A DNA stretch of 64,000 nt from Leucaena leucocephala. Taxonomy: Eukaryota; Streptophyta; Magnoliopsida; Fabales; Fabaceae. Made by a program: the position numbers and the translations under genes. The notes under the pieces were generated by a model, which did not search any database, was not told where the DNA came from, and saw only the letters and a list, made by a program, of their open reading frames with translations. The stretch is taken from the NCBI GenBank assembly GCA_037074615.1, contig CM073558.1, positions 20,133,001-20,197,000 of the forward strand, given 5' to 3'. Below are positions 49,614 through 62,495 of this stretch, one piece after another. Numbering within the stretch: the first letter of the stretch is position 1; the number at the start of each line of letters is the position of its first letter.

Positions 49614-52085
49614 GCTTTTGTTCTTCTCCTCCTCTTAGCTCTTCTTCTCGCAGGAACCTTCCTCTATAAAGGGATAAAATTTGATTCCTTTTTAGTTATT
49701 AAAGAAGACATGCAAAAGATGTTTATTCTTTTTTCTTGGGGCATATATCTTTGTCTCTGGTACGGTCATGCCATATTGAAAGATATGGTCTGAATTATTT
49801 TTCAGAAAATATATCACTGCCAAATTATATTCTCCTGAAAATAAAAGATAAGAGTTTTTAGTTTAAATTATAACTCATTATTTTTACTTTGATGTTCTTA
49901 TTATTCTGTATAAAAAGCAAACAATTTATTATATTAAATTTTAAAGAATGGATATTTTTATATCAATTAAGCATATACTTACGATAGTATATAAGTAATA
50001 AATTATAAAGATATTTTGAGTAAAATAAGTATACTTTCAACTTATTTTTACCTGTCAGTATAAACATGCATGAACCAAAGGAATCTGCAGACACAGTTAT
50101 GAGAAGAATATATATAAATATATATTTAAAAAAAAACAATTTTCTTTGAGGAGTTGATTTTGCAATATTTGTGACAAGTATTTCCGACAAGACATGCATG
50201 AACTGAAGGAATCTGCAGACACAATGATAACGCTACTGATAGGCAATTCTGAACAAGTTAGTTTGGCTATGGCGGCATTTTATCCATACGAAATATACCA
50301 TATCATGTTTCTAAAACATACACCATCAAGTTGGTTTTTTAAGGAATAAATAAATGATTTTTGGGGCAAGGATAATTCTAGATTATGGATGAGTAATTTT
50401 CAATGAATATTAGATTATAAGAGGACATTTTAATAATTAAAATTGAACATGAATCAATTCTTATATTTGCTCATAAGTGGGTTTCAAAATTTGAGCTATA
50501 TGGATGAATATCAAAGGCCAAATTAATTTCTTTCCATTTTTTTTAAATAAAGAAAATTACATAACCATTTCTTTTACTATGAAAATATACATCAGCACAC
50601 TTGAGTAGGCTTTTAAAGGGTTATTCTCATTAAAACAAATTAATTTATAAAATCATCAATATAAAAAGTGTTAGAAAACAACAGTTTTTTGTGTATGAGA
50701 TCCATATTAGTTTTTAAAACAAATCATAATCAGGGGCTCTGGATATAAAAGAATCCCACGTTTGCATTCATTCTGGAAAAATCCCTTTTCTCCATACAAT
50801 GGATCTCCTCTCATTATCCTCAATTTTTATAGAAATTTTGGGTGAAAAAGTTTATCAGGCATTGTGTTTACTACATGAAAATGGAGGAAAAATTAAATTT
50901 TTACAGATAATCCACAAGCACAAAGCATCATAAAGATGTTCCAAATGAAATATACAGAGCAAACTTGCATTCTAATGATAAAAAGAATCCACCATTAATC
51001 GGTACAATACATTTCACTGATGTCAATACAATCCAACAAACAATAGCAGCCTCAACATCAGATGAAGAACTTAAAGTAAAAAATTGCAACCAGTTGATTT
51101 TATGCCATGGAATAGTTGTTTAACCTTACATGTGCTGCACTAAACTTTCCCTTGCCAGGAAAATTTAGAAACGAAGTCAGAATGTCAAATAGTAGAAGGT
51201 TTAAACTTTTCCTAAGAAAACAGCAGCAAAGGTTCAAATTTTCAATAGATTCCTATCTTACAAACACAAGTACAGAACAGTATAAGTCAAGTCAAGCTGC
51301 AAGCATTGCATGCATTCAGCCACTTTTCCAGTCACAAGCAAGCTACTTTCAAGGGCAAATTAGAGAAGGTTCCGTTTTATCATTAAGTGTGAGGATAATT
51401 AGGCCATACACTGAATTGAAACAATTAAACTCCATTTTTTCCATCAATAAGCACATTGAAAATAAATCCAAAATGAGGCAATAAGGAGTTTCTGTAATAT
51501 CATATCACAAGGAGATTGACCATCTTGGCAAGAGGGAAAAGCTAAAATTAAACGAGGAAATTGCTCTTCCCCTTTATCCTCTTTTGTTAGGGGTTGTGAA
51601 CAGAAGGCGGAGAAATTGATAATGCCAGTGGACCCACGCATTGCCAATAACGTATCCAAACTTTTGTCCGAATTAATGAATCGGGTATAATGATGCTCAA
51701 TTTTCATATTCTCCCACCATTTTCCTTCTCACTATCCAAACAACTTATAGACCTATTCCAGAATTTACAGCACATTAATGACCCTCAACATATATACCCT
51801 TCTCATGTATTTGGGATAGACTCATGGATTTCACAAGTGACCCAGAATTAATTGTAATAAACTTAGGACAGAATAACAAAAGAAACAAACTAAGAAGAGT
51901 AATGAAAAATATACATATAGATGCCATGAGAGAGAAATGTTGTAAGCACACCCCCACATAGACACACAAAAGCATATTCAAGATAGCGTGAAATTTTCAC
52001 AATTCATGGGAAAAAACAACATATAAAAGCAAAAATGCATGCTGCTGCCGATAGGATTGACTTATACATTCAGAACTAAGTTATA
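49614..52085. other. Spacer, no gene seen
   Basis: Promoter side of the BES1-like gene, then AT-rich DNA, and finally the 3' UTR side of S17. Open frames here (for example 51116-51484 and 49398-49793) have no family resemblance. A short sequence, 'atgcatgaac...ggaatctgcagacaca', occurs twice, at about 50068-50096 and 50195-50223. Confidence 0.4.
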
Positions 52086-52541
52086 CTAGGAAGCAGATGG
52101 TTCAGAGCTGCAGCTTGGCTCTTTAGTCACTGGTGAAGATGGTGGTGCATAAATTCTTGCTTTCTTAATAATTTCAGCAACAATCCAATGCTTATGCTTG
52201 CTCAAAGGCCTAGAAGGATCAAGTCGAACCTGAAATAACAAAGGCAGAAGTGTTTAATTTTTTTTTGTGAAAAATGAATAGTATAATCAATCAAGGGGGG
52301 AAACTGAAGTTTAGAAAATTCAAGTTGATAATAAATTTAAAAAAACTGTGCATGGGATGGATGAGTTCGTGTTACTGACTCGATCACCGGTGTTACAAAC
52401 ATTGTTCTCGTCATGTGCCATAAATTTAGAGGTACGTTTAATATAACGGTTGTATACTTTGTGGTGGAATAACCTATCCACTGCCACCATCACTGATTTC
52501 TGCATCTTGTTTGACACCACCGTTCCTATCACTTGCTTCAT
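52086..52541 (-). CDS. Mitochondrial-type ribosomal protein uS17, nuclear-encoded
   Basis: Two coding exons, 52541-52380 and 52229-52086, give 101 residues. The sequence follows the plant organellar S17 pattern: [53 protein letters not shown], then [19 protein letters not shown] across the intron. uS17 binds 16S-type rRNA early in small-subunit assembly; this form lacks a long cleavable presequence, as in Arabidopsis mitochondrial S17. I chose the Met at 52541; a Met nine codons upstream (52568) is probably intronic, because TACAG/GTTGGG at 52556 looks like the acceptor of a 5' UTR intron with donor near 53331. Site II motifs at 53539-53560 fit. Confidence 0.9.
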
Positions 52542-53656
52542 TGTCTCTCCCCAACCTGTAATCCTCATTTTATAAGAACATAAGTGTAAAATTCATCAAT
52601 TTTAATTCACAATTGCAATGTTAAAATCCCATAGCAGCCACAATTTAAATCTACCTCCCTCAGCCCACATCAGCTCCTGCCATCACGGATGCCCAGATGT
52701 CTGTCTATGGCACCATTTAAATCCACATTCATGGTGCAGAATGTTTCTCTTTTTGATCTCTCATGAAATATAACTTGCAAAAGAGTGTAGACCATAGATT
52801 CAAAATATTTATTAAGTTGTTTCTTTTTTCCCACACTAATGGCTAATAATATTCTCTTCAACTTGCATAACTTGCGTGTTAGCTGCCTCTAAACTTAAAA
52901 GTGCATACAAAGGTATCCCATCAGCCTATAAATATTCGCAATGTCTATTTAACAAAGAAAACAGCAGCATTCATTTGATCCTAACTATTCCTCAAGATTG
53001 TAACAGAGCCTTAAAACTTAAAATCATAATGTCAAATTGACAAACTTTGAAGTTGATAGGAACGGATCATCTGCCTATACGACAATGAACATTATGAAGC
53101 TCATGGGTTCAAAAAGTTAAAAGATAATTTAGATATCATGAAATACGAAATACACAGCAGCATTTCCCGGTGAAACAGAGGAGAAGGAGGTAGAATGAAG
53201 GGGCACAGGACCCAATAGCCATGAGATAAAGAACACGAGAACACGCCATCATAATTCAAAAGGCATGGAATAGAGAGGGGAAATTAGGAGACGGCGATGA
53301 GTGAGGAAGGAATAAAGAAAGAGCAACCAACCCGCAGGAAAATCGAGACCACTATGCACGCGTTAACGGTGACGGCGAGGTAAGCTTGCTGCTTCTCTTT
53401 TGAAGAAGACGCTGGAGTAGTAGGCAGAGGTAGGATTGTACGGATGAACGGTGCGACGGAAGGTGGAGGCGCGAGGGGTTGGAACTGAAATGTGCTGAGT
53501 AACACAGTACAGAAAGAGGGACTGACCCGGGCTAAATCTTGGGCCAATTTTAATTGGGCCTTAAACCCATATATCAATTAGAGCCATATATTAACATAGC
53601 CCATGGGCGAGGATGAGATTTGAGAAATATAAGTATTTGCTCGTTGTCGTAGATTT
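52542..53656. other. Probable 5' UTR intron, first exon and promoter of S17
   Basis: 52556-53331 can be read as a minus-strand GT-AG intron in the leader of S17. From 53332 upward the sequence becomes GC-richer, as expected for a transcribed leader, up to the site II pair at 53539. The long minus-strand frame 53284-53577 lies in this leader and promoter and has no homology I recognise. Confidence 0.4.
53539..53560 (-). promoter_or_regulatory. Two site II motifs upstream of S17
   Basis: Two copies of TTGGGCC (53539-53545 and 53554-53560) spaced 15 bp apart. Paired site II elements are typical of plant nuclear genes for mitochondrial and ribosomal proteins. They lie about 100 bp from the LINE insertion point at 53657. 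Confidence 0.5.
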
Positions 53657-54175
53657 AATTAACGAAAGAATTGGATAGTGATGGGGGATTTTAATGATAT
53701 CCTTTTGTCTTCTGAAATAAGAGGGGGTGCAGTGTTCACTAAATGCAGGATGAATTTATTCCATGCAAGAATTATGGCTTGTGGTCTGACAGATATAGGA
53801 TTCAAGGGACCAAAATTCACATGGAAAGGTCGGCAAATGGCTGGGTGTTCTCGTCTGTTTGAGAGATTGGATCGAGCTTGAGCAAATGTCCACATGATAT
53901 CTCAAAAGCCACAATATTTTCTTAAGGTACTTCCTCGTACTCAATACTCTGATCATAATCCTATTTCTCTACAGTTTTAGGGGAATGACAGGGTTAGGGG
54001 ACAGGCTAGGCCTTTTCGTTTTGAGGCAATGTGGTTAACTAATGATAATTTTAAAGATTTTCTTAGAAGTAAATGGCTTGTGGATTTTTCTTTGACCCAG
54101 TCATTGAATAATTTGTAATATGATCTTATTCAGTGGAATAAGGATGTTTTTGGGTTAGTTGAAAAGAAAAAGAAT

Positions 54176-55951
54176 TTGCTCATAGCCAGACTAGGTGGTA
54201 TCCAGAATTCTCCTGTGTATCCTCATTCTGTGTTTATGAGTAAACTTGAAAAGGAACTACAGGATGAATTGGAAGAAATCCTGAGAGTAGAAGAAATTAA
54301 GTGGTTTCAGAAAGCTAGAACTACGTGGGTTACAAAAGGTGATAGGAATACAAGATATTATCATTTGAAAACAAACTTGAGAAGAAGAAGAAATAGAGTG
54401 CTGATTCTAAAAGATGAGAATGGTACGTGGATAGAGGATGAATTAACTTTAAGACATTTGGTTGTAACTTATTTCAAAAATGTGTATGCTGAGGAGGTTG
54501 ATGACTCTTGTTTATTGCATACTATCAGTTCTTTTCCTAGAGTAGATAGTTCTATCATTTCTAATGTCCATTGTGAGCTTGATATAGCAGAAATTAAAGC
54601 AGCTCTATTTTCAATGGGACCTTATAAAGCACTTGGAATTGATGGGTTTGGCCCTATATTTTATCAGTTTAACTGGAATGTCGTGGGGGATGCTCTATGT
54701 TCTTTTGTCAAAGATGTTTTTCAAAAGAAAATTGATTTAATGGAGGCCAACAAGACTCTTATCTCTCTAAGTCCTAAGAGGGATTATCCAGAGTTAGTCA
54801 ATCATTTCAGACCTATATCTTTATGTACTGTTCATTACAAGTGCATAACCAAGGTCATTACTGCTATACTGAGGGATTTTATGGATAAAATCATCCCCCT
54901 TATCAGGTTAGTTTTATAAAGGGCAGACATATTTAGGATAATATCATTGTGGGCCAAGAAATAATGCATCAGATGCAGAAATGCAGAGGTCAGAAGGGAT
55001 TAATGGCTCTTAAGATTGATTTGGAGAAAGCATATGATCGAATACGGTGGGATTTTCTTAGAGAAATTTTATTTGAAGCTGGATTTCCTTCAGATTTTGT
55101 TTCCTTGGTGATGACTTGTGTGACTTCAGTTTCTTATAATGTGTTATGGAATGGCAACAAGACTGAAGATTTTATACCCAGGAGGGGTTTGAGACAAGGA
55201 GATCCGATATCTCCGCTCCTATTTATTTTGTGTATGGATAAATTGTCTCATTTGATTACTGACATAGTAAGTGATGGTTCATGGAATCCTATTAAGGTGA
55301 CCTCAAGTGGGCCTAATATTTCCCATTTAATGTTTGCTAATAATTTGCTCCTTTTTGGAGAGGCATCGAAGGACCAAGCTAATTGCATGATGGAATGCTT
55401 GAACAAATTTTGTGTGGCTTCTGGAGCTCGGGTTAGCAAGGATAAATCTTCAATTTTTTTTCTCTCCAAGGGTGAATTCTGATGCTAGGAGGGTAATTAC
55501 AGAAATTACTGGAATGAAAGTGTTTACAGAGATAGGCAAATATCTGGGGTTTCTAATCTCTAGAAGGAAGAGACTAACAGAAACTTTTCATTACATTGTT
55601 GATAGAGTTAAAGCTAAACTTGCTTCTTGGAAGGAGAATAATCTGTCCATGGCAGGGAGAATTACATTGGCTAAATCGGTTTTGAGTTCTATTCCTTTGT
55701 ATCCAATGCAAGTGGCAAAGATACCAAAGTCTATTTGTCATGAAATTGAAAGTTTGCAAAGAAATTTTATCTGGGGAAAGAGTCAAATCTCTCACGCTTT
55801 TCACCTTATTGGTTGGGATAAGGTGATTCAACCAAAGACACAGGGAGGGCTTGGTTTCAAAAAGTTGTCATCTATGAATAGGGCTTTTGGTGCGAAAATT
55901 GCATGGACTTTAATTTCAAGTTCTAATGGTCTATGGGCTGATGTGTTATGA
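54176..55951 (+). pseudogene. LINE reverse transcriptase domain (broken)
   Basis: Three open stretches in changing frames (54176-54919, 54949-55482 and 55412-55951) together cover the palm and fingers of a non-LTR reverse transcriptase: NHFRPISLCTVHYKCITKVI, then LKIDLEKAYDRIRWDFL, GLRQGDPISPLLFILCMD, FANNLLLFGEA and GKYLGFLISRRK. One frameshift is near 54900 (PLI/YQVSF), with a stop at 54943-54945 in GRHI*DNIIVGQE. The other is in a T run near 55460. The FANN motif replaces both catalytic aspartates. Confidence 0.85.
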
Positions 55952-56893
55952 CATAAATATATGAAAAGAAATGAAGAAAATTTGTTAGCATCACGCAGAG
56001 GTGATTATACTTTATGGAAATTTATATCACAACAACAGGATATTGTGACCAAAGGAATCAAGTGGACGGTTAGAGATGGGAGTTCAACTAATTTCTTTGA
56101 GGACCGTTGGCTATTTCCTAATAAAACGATTAGAGAAGTTTGTCTTAGACCTTTAACGACTAATGAGAAAGTAACTACAGTTGTAGATTGGGTTATGAAT
56201 GGATCATGGGATTTTTAACGATTGGCCACCATAATTCCAAGTAATGTTTTCCAAAGGCTCATTACGATGCTACCACCACAGGTTGATGTTGATCTAGATA
56301 TTATGACTTGGAACGCTACTGCTGATGGGGCTTTCACAGTAAGGAGTGCTTACTCCCTCGTCGAGGATAATTGCTCGTTTGCTCATAATTCAGTATATAA
56401 GGCTATCTGGAAGTGGCAAGGTGCTGAGAGAATTAAAGTTTTTATGTGGATAGCTATCAATGATAGGCTCCCTACCAATGTTTGGCGGAGTAGGTGGTCT
56501 TCCACTTCTCCGATTTGTCCAAGTTGCAATTTGGCAGGTGAGGATACTTTACATATCTTGAGATATTGTAATTATGCAAAGCGAATATGGCTCACATTGT
56601 TGTTACCACATCAATACTCTGCCTTTTTTGCTGCACAACTGTCTGATTGGTTTGCCTTAAATTTGAAGAGACAATTGGGTAATATGGGGACCAATTGGAA
56701 ACTAATCTGGGGAGTAACTATCTGGAAACTATGGCTTTGGAGGAATATGACGGTATTTAATTCAGATGCCATGAAACCTGAGCAACCAAAGATGATTATT
56801 CTGCAAGTATGGAAGCATTATGTTCAGCTTTGGGATGATACTACTTTACAATATTTATCTCTGACAAAAAATTTGAACTAGCAACCGCTGCCT

Positions 56894-57319
56894 ATGGGCT
56901 GGGTTAAACTTAATATAGATGGGGCGATGTCTTTGTCTAGTAATAAAGCTGGATGTGGAGGGGTACTCAGAGACCATAATGGTAGGTGGATATATGGGTT
57001 CACCCATTTTATTGGATCATGCAGTGCAGATGAAGCTGAGGAATGGGCTATTTTTAAGGGGTTACAAAGTGCCTGGAATAAAGGATATAAAAAAAGTATC
57101 CTTGAGTCTGATGCAAAGTTTATCATTCAGTTGTTGGGGGACATTAATTCAAGGAGAAGTGGAAGTTTGTTACTCTTGCAGATTGATAATTTGTCGTGTA
57201 AGCAATGGGATTTAAAAATGCAGTTTATACCAAGAGAAACTAATAGGATAGCATATGCACTTGCAAAAGAAGGGCTTACTAGAACTGCTATATTGAGCAC
57301 GTGTCCTACAAGATTGTAA
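56894..57319 (+). pseudogene. LINE RNase H domain
   Basis: A 141-residue open stretch: GWVKLNIDGAMS (first catalytic Asp), ADEAEEWAIFKGLQ (catalytic Glu), SILESDAKF (Asp) and RETNRIAYALAKEGL. In active copies the last block reads NxxADALA; here the Asp is Tyr, so the fourth metal ligand is missing. It matches the LINE fragment at 26270-26675. Confidence 0.85.
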
Positions 57320-57626
57320 TAAGTACTGGCTTTTGAGAGTTTAGGATTTAATTCCTCAATAGTTTAATTAGTTATTTTAACTTTGGGCTTCGCCTTCTCT
57401 TGTATCAAAAAAAAATTAACGAAAGAATAAAATATGTAAATATTTAAAACATATTTTTAATAAATATTAATTTATTATAATTATAATTATAATATTTAAA
57501 AAATATTTTAATTCTTAAATGTCTACATTTTACAAGAAAACAGAAAGCACTTATATTTGTCTTTTGTTGGATCGGCACATTTTATTATTACTGGCATGAA
57601 CATCGTGTTTCATTTGACCCTTTTAA

Positions 57627-57657
<31 letters not shown>

Positions 57658-58464
57658 AGTTTCAAATAATCTAATTATAAAAAAGTTTAAAAAAATTATT
57701 AAAAGATTATAAAATCTCATAAAATTTAGAATTAATTTTTTTTAATTATAAAATAATAAGATTATCCTTAAAAAGTCTCAAATTGTTATTTTTTTATCCT
57801 AATTATTATTTCTTTCAAAAGTTATCATTTATATTATTTGAATTGTTATTTTTTTTATTATTTAAATTGTTATTTTTCTATTAAATTGTCATTTCTATTA
57901 CTTAAATTATTTTTTCCTAATGACAATTCTATTATTTTATAATTTAAAAAAATTAACTCCTAATTTTGTAGGATTTTACACTCATTTAATGATTTTTTTG
58001 GAATTTCTCTAAATTCCTTATATAGAATTTAAATGAAGTTTCTTTTTAAATTATTAGTGTTCATCTTTTAAAATTGATTTCTATTTCTTCTATTTTGGTG
58101 TGTGACGACGAGACTATTGTTGAGTCTCTTCTTTTTTAACACATTGATATATATTGCCCATTGATATTTGAGGTTGTCTGCTTTATTTTTTTGTTCAACA
58201 GGTTGTCTGCTTTAGATTCTTTTAAAAGATGTGCTACATATTTATTTATTCATTCATTTATGATATTCGTGCATATATATTCATGAAGTAAAAGGACAAC
58301 TTTTGAGGAGTTTCATCACTAGAAATGTGTAAACGAATTAGATAAATAAATATTATATTAAAGATATAAGAAATATTTTTTAAAAAATTAAATTAAATTA
58401 TTCACCTCAAATAAAGTTTTACCTCCAACCTTCCCTGTACCAAGCAACACTTTTAAGAAATTAT

Positions 58465-58700
58465 TATCTCTAGTTTTAGAGTTAATTAAAATTTTTAGAT
58501 ATATTAAAAAATTTGATTAAATCAGTTAATTATAAATAATATTAATATTAATTTATTAACTTGGATAGATTAAGAAATATATAATATGAGTTCATATTTT
58601 AAGGGATTTGATTTAGTCATAATTAATTAATTTATTTAATTTTTTTAATCTATATAAAAAAATTAATCAATTCTTATAATTATGACTGAAAAAAATATGA
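58465..58700. mobile_element. Stowaway-type MITE, degenerate
   Basis: It shares the 'aatcagttaattataaataa' and 'gtcataattaattaatttat' arms and the 'gaaatatataatatgagttc' centre with the copies at 19558 and 12040. The terminal CTCCCTCC motifs are worn away. Confidence 0.35.
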
Positions 58701-58999
58701 AATAGTTTATACTGGAAGAAAATCTAATACTAGTATTATGTTAAATTGGAAAAGTTATAATTTTCTCTCATGATTGGGTAAAATGGTATAAAAATAATAA
58801 TGGACATGCGTTCTTAAAATTCTAAAGTGACAAACTAAAACTTGAACGAATAATTTTAAAATGGATGGAGCCATCAGTACAAATTAAGTATTAATACTTA
58901 AAGCACAAGCTATGCCCATAAAATAATACTCACATTGGACACAATTTTGTTTCCAAAATCTGTATTGTGGTTCCATCTTGTGGGTATCACTTTGTTCAA

Positions 59000-59205
59000 T
59001 CGATATAAAATATTATTTTATTATAATTTTATTCATAATATTTAGAGAGACATTATAATTTTTAAATATATAAATTTATGTTTGAGGAAAATAGACATCT
59101 TGTCCTATCCAATATTAGTATCGTCTAAGAATGAAGAAGATTTCGCCCTATCATTAGATCATGGATGAGTCCAATCCCTTTCTAAAAAATTTTTACAACA
59201 ACAAA
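59000..59205 (+). repeat. ~230-bp dispersed repeat, copy 7
   Basis: Forward landmarks: 'ttattataattttattcata', 'aatattagtatcgtctaaga', 'gaagatttcgccctatcatt', 'gatgagtccaatccctttct', then a 'aaaaatttttacaacaacaa' tail. Same orientation as copies 4 and 5. Confidence 0.6.
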
Positions 59206-60525
59206 AAATTGTTTCCAAAATCTGTATCACAAATATCATATTTTATTATTTTATGTCTGAGCTAATGTTTCTTAATATAGAAATATTAATGAGAAGATTT
59301 CTAAAGAACTGGGAATAATATAGGTGTGGAAATAGGAGTAGCTTAAACTTGAAGGTCCAAAATCTGAGCTGGGAAATCATACAAATAGACTATGTAAAAA
59401 TTAAATTACACTAATATGCTTGAACTTAACAAAAATTATATTAAATAATTTTGGCAATTATAGCCATCCATAGACATTAAAAGCTATCATCAAATTGTAA
59501 CGAAATTATTACATTTAAAGAAAGCCATATAAAAATGATTCAGCTTAATATTTTTTTAAAAAATTAATAATATTTTTTTTTACAAATGGTAATAAATTTA
59601 AAATTAATTAATGTGACTTTTTATTAATTTTTTTAAGAAATACATAGAAGAGGACCCATGGGGAAAATATTTTATTGTTGGAATTTAATGTGTACCTACC
59701 CATCTTGACAACCTTAAAACCAAAGCAAAGCTTATTTTCTCTATCAAAATTGTATACATATCTATTGGTTGGAAGGTTGGTCCCCAATAAATAAATAAAA
59801 CTATTCGTTGGAAATATTTAATTATTCATAATGTCTTGTTTCGGAGCATATGAATATACTATCATGGTTAAAGAAAGTTACCTTATGAATCATATATTAA
59901 GCGAAATTATTTTAAAATTTCAAATTTTCTTTTACAAAACTAATGGGAGGGAAATGCCTCTAAAGATCTAAACCCTACCCACCATATATAAATCAATTAT
60001 TATGCAAATTTATTAATTTTAGTAATTAAAGTTTGATAAATGTGCGAGGCAACTTATGAAAATAGTAAATTCGTTAGTCAAATCACTTAAAAACAAGAGA
60101 GAGAGAGAGAGAGATGAATATGTTATTTACCAAATATAATGTATATAATCATTAATTTTTCTATAGGGGGAAATAAATTACCCTTAAACGACTGATTATG
60201 GGTTATTGTTATGATATTAATTGTTTTTTTTTTTGGCCAAAGGAATGATGAGGAATAGAGTAGGATGGGGAAGAAGAAAAAAAGGAAGTTCGTGTGAGAC
60301 ATTTATATATTTGTTAGCTTCTAAGTTTGCTTAGAATGATTAAAAAGTAGATGCAATTATCACCAAAGAGTTATACTACTCAACCATTAAATAATTACAT
60401 CATAGGCTATATATGCAATAAAGAAAGTGAACCAAAAGCTATACAAGCGAGTTGGAATTTGGCATCAATATTGAATAATGATACACACAATTCAAAGTGT
60501 TTGTGAAGTTGATGCATTATTATTA

Positions 60526-60803
60526 GGGAGAATGTAAGGATAATTTTTTTATAAAATTATTAAATAATTAAATAGTCTCAACAGATCTAAAAATAATATA
60601 TTTAAATTATAAAATCATATAATTTTTTTATTATAAAATAATATAATTGATAAGGTTCTCATTTTTTTAGTATAGACAATTATATCATTTTATAATTTAA
60701 ATATATTATTATTAAGTTTATTAAAACTATTCAATTGTTTAATATTTTATAAGATTTTTTTTTATAATTAATTGTCTTCCACATTATTTCAGTGCAATTC
60801 TCC
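60526..60803. mobile_element. Long-terminal-inverted-repeat MITE (hairpin), copy B
   Basis: The ends GGGAGAATG and CAATTCTCC and the arms ('ataaaattattaaataatta' against 'caattgtttaatattttataa') match copy A at 25079-25380. The whole element is self-complementary. Confidence 0.55.
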
Positions 60804-61737
60804 TTTATCATTATTAGTTTTAGAACAAAGTGGTGTTTGGTTGCGGAAAGGGAATTTGTATAAGTGTCACTAATGAATAGGTCATGCCAATAACATAAGG
60901 TTTATTTTTTAATTTTGATAAGATTGGATCTGTCTCCTATCCCTATCTCACATAAGCTTGTTGTCATCACATGCTCCATCTAATTCAAAATATAAGGTAG
61001 CTTCTAAAAGAAATCTTTAATCCATAATGTAAGCTATCTAAAGAGTTAATATATTTCTTTTTAAGAGATACAATTAACTTAATTGTCTTACTAAAAAATC
61101 TAGTTAAAATTAATTTGAGACAATGAAGAGATAAAAAATGTAACTTTTTTTTTTTGCCAACAATGGTTGAGAGAGAATCTTTGGGAATTAAATACATAAT
61201 ATGGATAATATAAGTAATTTATTAGGGTAAAATGGGAAATAAATAAAAAAATTAAAATAATCTTTAAATGTATTTTATAAAAAGAAGGACGTCATACCTA
61301 ACAATTGTATTTTATAAAAAAAGAATACGGATATTAATTATTATTTTTTTAATTTTATTTCTTATTTAATTACAAAGAGATGAGAGAGGTTAAATAGATA
61401 TATATTTTTTAATAGAGTAAAATTTGAACAAATTTTTAATCTATATTGAGTTAATTATTCTTTTAATAGTGTAATTAAACGTGAGTTATATTTTAAACTA
61501 AAAAGAATATAATTATACTATGTAATTATATTTATCATTAACTATGACATGTTATACCAAATTTAAGAATTAATCTTCTATTATTCATAACTTATAAATA
61601 TTATAATTTGAGAAAATATATAAATATTGATTAATTTATTAAAAATAAAAAAATTAACTAAATTTTATTAGAATTTGAAATTGAGATTTTAATGACTTAT
61701 TTTTATTTTTATACATTTATCTAGTATTAAATATTTT

Positions 61738-61912
61738 TTAGTTTCTCACCTAATTTATTATAATTTTAATTTAATTATATATAAATCTGACTTTTATTAT
61801 GTATTTGACTTGATGAGTTTTTTAATAATTTTTTTTGTATATGTTAAGGTTAAATTTAAAATTTTATTTAAATAATATTAAATTATTTATTATTTAAATA
61901 AACAGTGTTAGT
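61738..61912 (-). mobile_element. SINE-like element, degenerate
   Basis: It follows the body of the unit at 20048 ('cacctaatttattataattt', 'gtttttagtataaatctgac'-like, 'ttttgtatatgttaaggtta', 'aaataatattaaattattta'). It is AT-drifted but recognisable by block order. Confidence 0.35.
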
Positions 61913-62339
61913 TAGTATTCGATTTAAACGGTGAGGCCGAATACAATTTTTTCCATTGCTGATTTGATTGGAGAAAGCTAGATATTTGTTTGAAATACAG
62001 TGAAGTCATTACACGTACTACTAAAGTGATACGATGAGTTGAATAAATCCCTTCAAATATTTGGAAAATATGCAGAAACTTCTCATTAATATTGTTAATT
62101 TAAATAATTTAATAAAGATAAAGCATAATAAGGTAAAAATAAAGAGTAGCTATCGTCTAATCCAAGCTCTGAAAGCGGTAACGAAGAAACAGAAAGCTTC
62201 CAACTGCGACTTGCTTCTCTTCTACTTTACCGTTTGCAAGTCCGACCATCTCATCCATCTCCCCATTTTGGCGGGGGCGTTGTGTGGGTCCCTCCGATTA
62301 AAACCTTGTCCTTCCCACGTCTCTTTCTCTTAAATACTC

Positions 62340-62440
62340 TCAACCCCTCTCTCTCTTTCTCTCATCTTCCCCTCTTCTTCTTCTTCTTCTTCTTCTTCCT
62401 CCTCTCTCACTCTCTTCTACTTCACTGTGCTGTCTCCCGC
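62340..62440 (+). promoter_or_regulatory. CT-rich leader of the ZAR1-like gene
   Basis: A nearly pure pyrimidine stretch with CTCTCTCT and an eight-unit TTC run, 60-150 bp before the ATG. Such tracts are common in plant leaders and can bind GAGA-type BPC proteins. Role inferred. Confidence 0.4.
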
Positions 62441-62495
62441 AAGCCCTTCATTCTTCTTCATCCCAAAACGATTCGTTTTATTTCATCTTCATTCC

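Larger units (their letters stand above)
53657..57428 (+). mobile_element. L1-type LINE, 5'-truncated, with 15-bp target-site duplication
   Basis: The element body is about 53672-57413. AATTAACGAAAGAAT occurs at 53657-53671 and again at 57414-57428. The 3' end 'ttctcttgtatc' plus an A run is typical of plant LINEs. Coding order is the end of the endonuclease (WIVMGDFNDIL, later DHNPISLQ), reverse transcriptase (KAYDRIRWDFL; RRGLRQGDPISPLLF), a zf-RVT domain (56222-56880) and RNase H (56894-57319). It is dead: in-frame stops at about 53879, 53980, 54116, 54943, 55949, 56216 and 56879, and frameshifts near 54900 and 55460. The RT catalytic motif reads FANN instead of (F/Y)ADD. The intact duplication suggests a recent insertion of an already defective copy or fast decay. 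Confidence 0.93.
57429..62495. other. AT-rich spacer upstream of the ZAR1-like gene
   Basis: No gene seen over 5 kb. Contents: a (TA)n run at 57631-57656, a possible long-inverted-repeat relic (57655-58010), a Stowaway-like relic (58465-58700), a ~230-bp repeat (59000-59205), a (GA)n run at 60093-60113, the hairpin MITE copy B (60526-60803) and a SINE-like copy (61738-61912). The last ~150 bp form a CT-rich leader for the receptor kinase. Confidence 0.5.

Noticed and set aside
53284..53577. 97-residue minus-strand frame upstream of S17
   Set aside because: It lies in the likely leader and promoter of S17 and includes the site II motifs. No homology recognised.
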